DNA of 7,179 bases from Chloroflexota bacterium (GTDB lineage Bacteria > Chloroflexota > Dehalococcoidia > JACPPY01), in contig JACPRR010000136.1 in assembly GCA_016189825.1 (NCBI GenBank), positions 1 to 7,179 on the forward strand. Reading direction: 5' to 3'. Positions 4,741 to 7,179 of the stretch are shown one piece after another. Under the pieces are notes generated by a model that worked only from the letters and a program-made list of their open reading frames with translations, had not been told where the DNA came from and did no database searches. Each line of letters opens with the position of its first letter. Within the stretch, counting starts at the first letter, position 1. The position numbers and the translations under genes were made by a program.

Positions 4741-7179
4741 GTAATGACCCAGGAAGAGAACAAGCGTCGGGTCAATATCGAGACCGAGCTGCGGACATCC
4801 TATCTCGACTACGCCATGAGCGTAATCGTTTCCCGCGCCCTCCCCGATGTGCGCGACGGGCTCAAACCGGTGCAACGGCGCATCCTGTACGCCATGGATG
4901 GGCTGGGAATACACCACAACACGGCGTACAAGAAGAGCGCCCGCATCGTGGGCGAGGTCATGGGCAAGTACCACCCCCACGGCGACGCGCCGGTCTACGA
5001 GGCCATGGTCCGCATGGCGCAGGACTTCTCGCTGCGATATGAGCTTGTCGACGGCCAGGGTAACTTCGGCAGCGTCGACAATGACCCGCCGGCCGCCATG
5101 CGTTACACTGAGGCCCGCCTGTCCGAGATCGCGGGCGAGGTGCTCGCCGATATCGACAAAGATACGGTCGATTTCGTCCCTAACTTCGATGAAAGCCTTC
5201 AGGAGCCAACAGTCCTCCCATCCCGGCTGCCCAACCTGCTTCTCAATGGCGCTTCCGGAATCGCCGTGGGCATGGCGACGAACATCCCGCCCCACAATCT
5301 TGGCGAGGTCTGCGACGCCATCGCCTACCTCATCGATAACCCCGAGGGGACCGCCGAGGACTTGCTCCGTCTCGTCCCGGGGCCCGACTTCCCGACCGGC
5401 GGCATCATCCTCGGCATGGAGGGCATCCGCAACGCCTACACTATGGGCCAGGGCCGAATCCTGGTGCAGGCCAGGGCAGACGTCGAGGACGCGGGCAAAG
5501 GACGCAGCATAATCGTCATTACGGAGTTGCCCTACCAGGTGAACAAGGCCGCACTTGTCGAGCGTATCGCGGAGCTTTCTCACAACAAGAACATCGAGGG
5601 AATTTCCGAGGTGCGCGACGAGTCCGACCGGCATGGAATGCGCGTCGTTGTCGAGCTGAAGAGGGAAGCACAGCCCCAGATCGTGCTCCAAAACCTGTAT
5701 AAGCACACCGCGATGAGGTCGGCGTTCCATGCCAATATGCTGGCCCTTGTTGACGGCGCCCCGGAGACGCTCTCGCTTCGCCGGGCTCTCCAGTGCTACA
5801 TCGACTTCCGCCAGGTTGTTATCAGGCGCAGGTCGCAGTTTGAGCTGAAGAAGGCGAAGGAGCGGGCCCATATCCTGGAAGGCCTGCGCATCGCACTCGA
5901 TAACCTGGACAAGGCGATCGCCATAATCCGCGGGTCCAGCACGCCCGACGAAGCGCGGAGTGGCCTGGTGGAGCAACTGGGCGTCACCGAGGTACAGGCG
6001 CAGGCGATACTCGACATGCAGTTGCGGCGCCTTGCCAGTCTCGAACGGCAGAAGATTAACGACGAGTACGCGGGGCTGCTGAAGACCATCGCATACCTCG
6101 AAGACCTCCTGGCGAACCCGCGGAAAGTCCTCTTCCTGGTCAAGGAGGAGGTCAAACAGCTCAAGTCGAAGTATGGCGACGCCCGGCGCACCGAGATCCG
6201 GCCTGAAGAGGCCGAGGACTTCTGCGCTGAGGACCTCATACCGCATCAGGACGTTGTGCTCACCTTGAGCTACCGCGGCTACCTGAAGCGCCTGCCCTGC
6301 GATGCCTACCGGCTGCAGCGACGCGGCGGCCGCGGCGCGACGGGCATGGTCACACGCGAGGCCGACGCGGTCTACATGCTACAGGTGGCGGATACCCATT
6401 CCAAATTGCTGTTCTTCACCAACCGCGGCCGGGTATTCTCGCTGCGCTGCTATGAGTTGCCCCAGGATGCGACCAAGACGGCCAAGGGCACGCCGCTGGT
6501 GAGCCTGCTTCCCATGGACCCCAAGGAGCGGGTCACCACTATGATGGCGGTGACCGACTTCCCGGAGGACCGCTTCTTGGTGATGGCTACCGCAAATGGT
6601 GAGGTCAAGAAGACCGCGCTCAGCAATTTTTCCTACGTGCGGAGCAGCGGCATCATAGCCACCGGGCTGGACAAGGGCGATGAGCTGGTGGCGACTGCCC
6701 TGGTCAAGGAGGCCGATGACGTGATCCTGGTGAGCCGCAACGGCCAGGCGGTCAGATTCTGCGCTGATATCCTGCGCCTCGCCTCGCGCACCAGCGGCGG
6801 CGTCCGTGGCATCCGCCTCGAGTCCGGCGACACGCTGGTGAGCATGGACGTAGTAGTGCCGGACGCCTACCTGCTCACAGTGACGGCCAACGGGTTTGGC
6901 AAGCTGACCAAGGTCGCCAGCTTCCCCTGCCATTCCCGGGGCACCCACGGCGTGCGGGCCCACCTGGTGACGCCCAAGACGGGCGAGGTAACCGCCGCGC
7001 GCGTGGCGAACCCGGACCACGAGCTGATGATAATGTCCGGCGCGGGCATGGTGATCCGCACCACGGTAGAGGGTATCCGCATTGTCGGCCGCAGCTCCCA
7101 GGGCGTCTCGCTGATGAAGCCGGAGGGGGATGACAAAGTAATCTCGATCACCGCTTTTGAGCCCAGCGGGGCGGCCGTC
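4738..7179 (+). CDS. gyrA: DNA gyrase subunit A, missing the extreme C-terminus
   Basis: The DNA-breaking and wrapping subunit of gyrase, which with GyrB introduces negative supercoils. The window holds 814 codons and no stop; family lengths suggest little is missing. The breakage-reunion domain starts at [24 protein letters not shown] (about 21-44). The catalytic R122-Y123 lies in AMRYTE and the winged-helix region [10 protein letters not shown] at 74-83. Later come the coiled tower (about 360-480) and the GyrA box QRRGGRG at 527-533 (a K-to-R variant of QRRGGKG), which marks GyrA rather than ParC. Beta-pinwheel blades follow, each with a pattern like [55 protein letters not shown]. The quinolone pocket reads GD-A84-P85-VY-E88 where E. 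coli has S83, A84 and D87. GTG at 4738 is favoured by the upstream GAGGAGGAG; ATG at 4744 is the alternative. Confidence 0.97.
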   Translation, partial: MVMTQEENKRRVNIETELRTSYLDYAMSVIVSRALPDVRDGLKPVQRRILYAMDGLGIHHNTAYKKSARIVGEVMGKYHPHGDAPVYEAMVRMAQDFSLRYELVDGQGNFGSVDNDPPAAMRYTEARLSEIAGEVLADIDKDTVDFVPNFDESLQEPTVLPSRLPNLLLNGASGIAVGMATNIPPHNLGEVCDAIAYLIDNPEGTAEDLLRLVPGPDFPTGGIILGMEGIRNAYTMGQGRILVQARADVEDAGKGRSIIVITELPYQVNKAALVERIAELSHNKNIEGISEVRDESDRHGMRVVVELKREAQPQIVLQNLYKHTAMRSAFHANMLALVDGAPETLSLRRALQCYIDFRQVVIRRRSQFELKKAKERAHILEGLRIALDNLDKAIAIIRGSSTPDEARSGLVEQLGVTEVQAQAILDMQLRRLASLERQKINDEYAGLLKTIAYLEDLLANPRKVLFLVKEEVKQLKSKYGDARRTEIRPEEAEDFCAEDLIPHQDVVLTLSYRGYLKRLPCDAYRLQRRGGRGATGMVTREADAVYMLQVADTHSKLLFFTNRGRVFSLRCYELPQDATKTAKGTPLVSLLPMDPKERVTTMMAVTDFPEDRFLVMATANGEVKKTALSNFSYVRSSGIIATGLDKGDELVATALVKEADDVILVSRNGQAVRFCADILRLASRTSGGVRGIRLESGDTLVSMDVVVPDAYLLTVTANGFGKLTKVASFPCHSRGTHGVRAHLVTPKTGEVTAARVANPDHELMIMSGAGMVIRTTVEGIRIVGRSSQGVSLMKPEGDDKVISITAFEPSGAAV

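Noticed and set aside
4696..6246. A 516-codon open frame on the minus strand opposite gyrA
   Set aside because: It mirrors the GC-rich codon use of gyrA, has no recognisable motifs, and gyrA on the other strand is certain.

Overview
The window is a GC-rich bacterial segment with seven genes, six of which can be assigned to protein families with good confidence. The domain is clear from the bacterial gyrA, Shine-Dalgarno sites of the GGAGG type and sigma70-like -10 boxes. The style of the genes (a TPR gene directly ahead of gyrA, a soluble DPM1-like glycosyltransferase, a short QueF) would fit a Chloroflexota/Dehalococcoidia-type genome. That placement is an impression from the proteins, not something a search has confirmed.

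Left part, minus strand. A DHA2-type MFS drug efflux transporter is cut by the window edge after 73 codons. Its start codon overlaps the stop of a MarR-family regulator in an ATGA junction. The marR promoter has a perfect TATAAT placed so that transcription should start on the A of the ATG, giving a leaderless mRNA. Its -35 region carries two tandem TTGC-N4-GCAA palindromes that look like the regulator's own operator. This is the standard layout of a self-repressed efflux operon. To its right lies about 570 bp with no convincing gene (roughly 726-1291), holding one good hairpin and a weak terminator-like region. Next, also on the minus strand, is a thioredoxin-reductase-like flavoprotein with a CAAC redox pair. 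Its usual NADPH-binding motifs are badly eroded, so its electron donor is in doubt.

Middle, plus strand. An 18-bp near-palindrome supplies back-to-back extended -10 boxes between the flavoprotein and queF, the preQ0 reductase of queuosine synthesis. After queF, a TTGACG/TATACA promoter within and next to a 14-bp palindrome starts a second plus-strand unit.

Right part, plus strand. Four genes are packed together: a CoA-binding (YccU-like) protein, a polyprenol-phosphate glycosyltransferase overlapping it by an ATGA, a TPR protein with a beta-rich domain and an acidic tail, and gyrA, which runs off the right edge after 814 codons. The only sizeable gap is 48 nt before the TPR gene and holds an 8-bp hairpin just upstream of a GGAGG. 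The TPR-to-gyrA gap is 5 nt, so the two are probably co-transcribed and possibly translationally coupled.

I do not see a CRISPR array, an insertion sequence, a tRNA or an rRNA. The best leads are the flavoprotein with a degraded NADPH site, the tandem operator at a leaderless marR promoter, the symmetric divergent promoter, and the TPR/beta-domain protein attached to gyrA.
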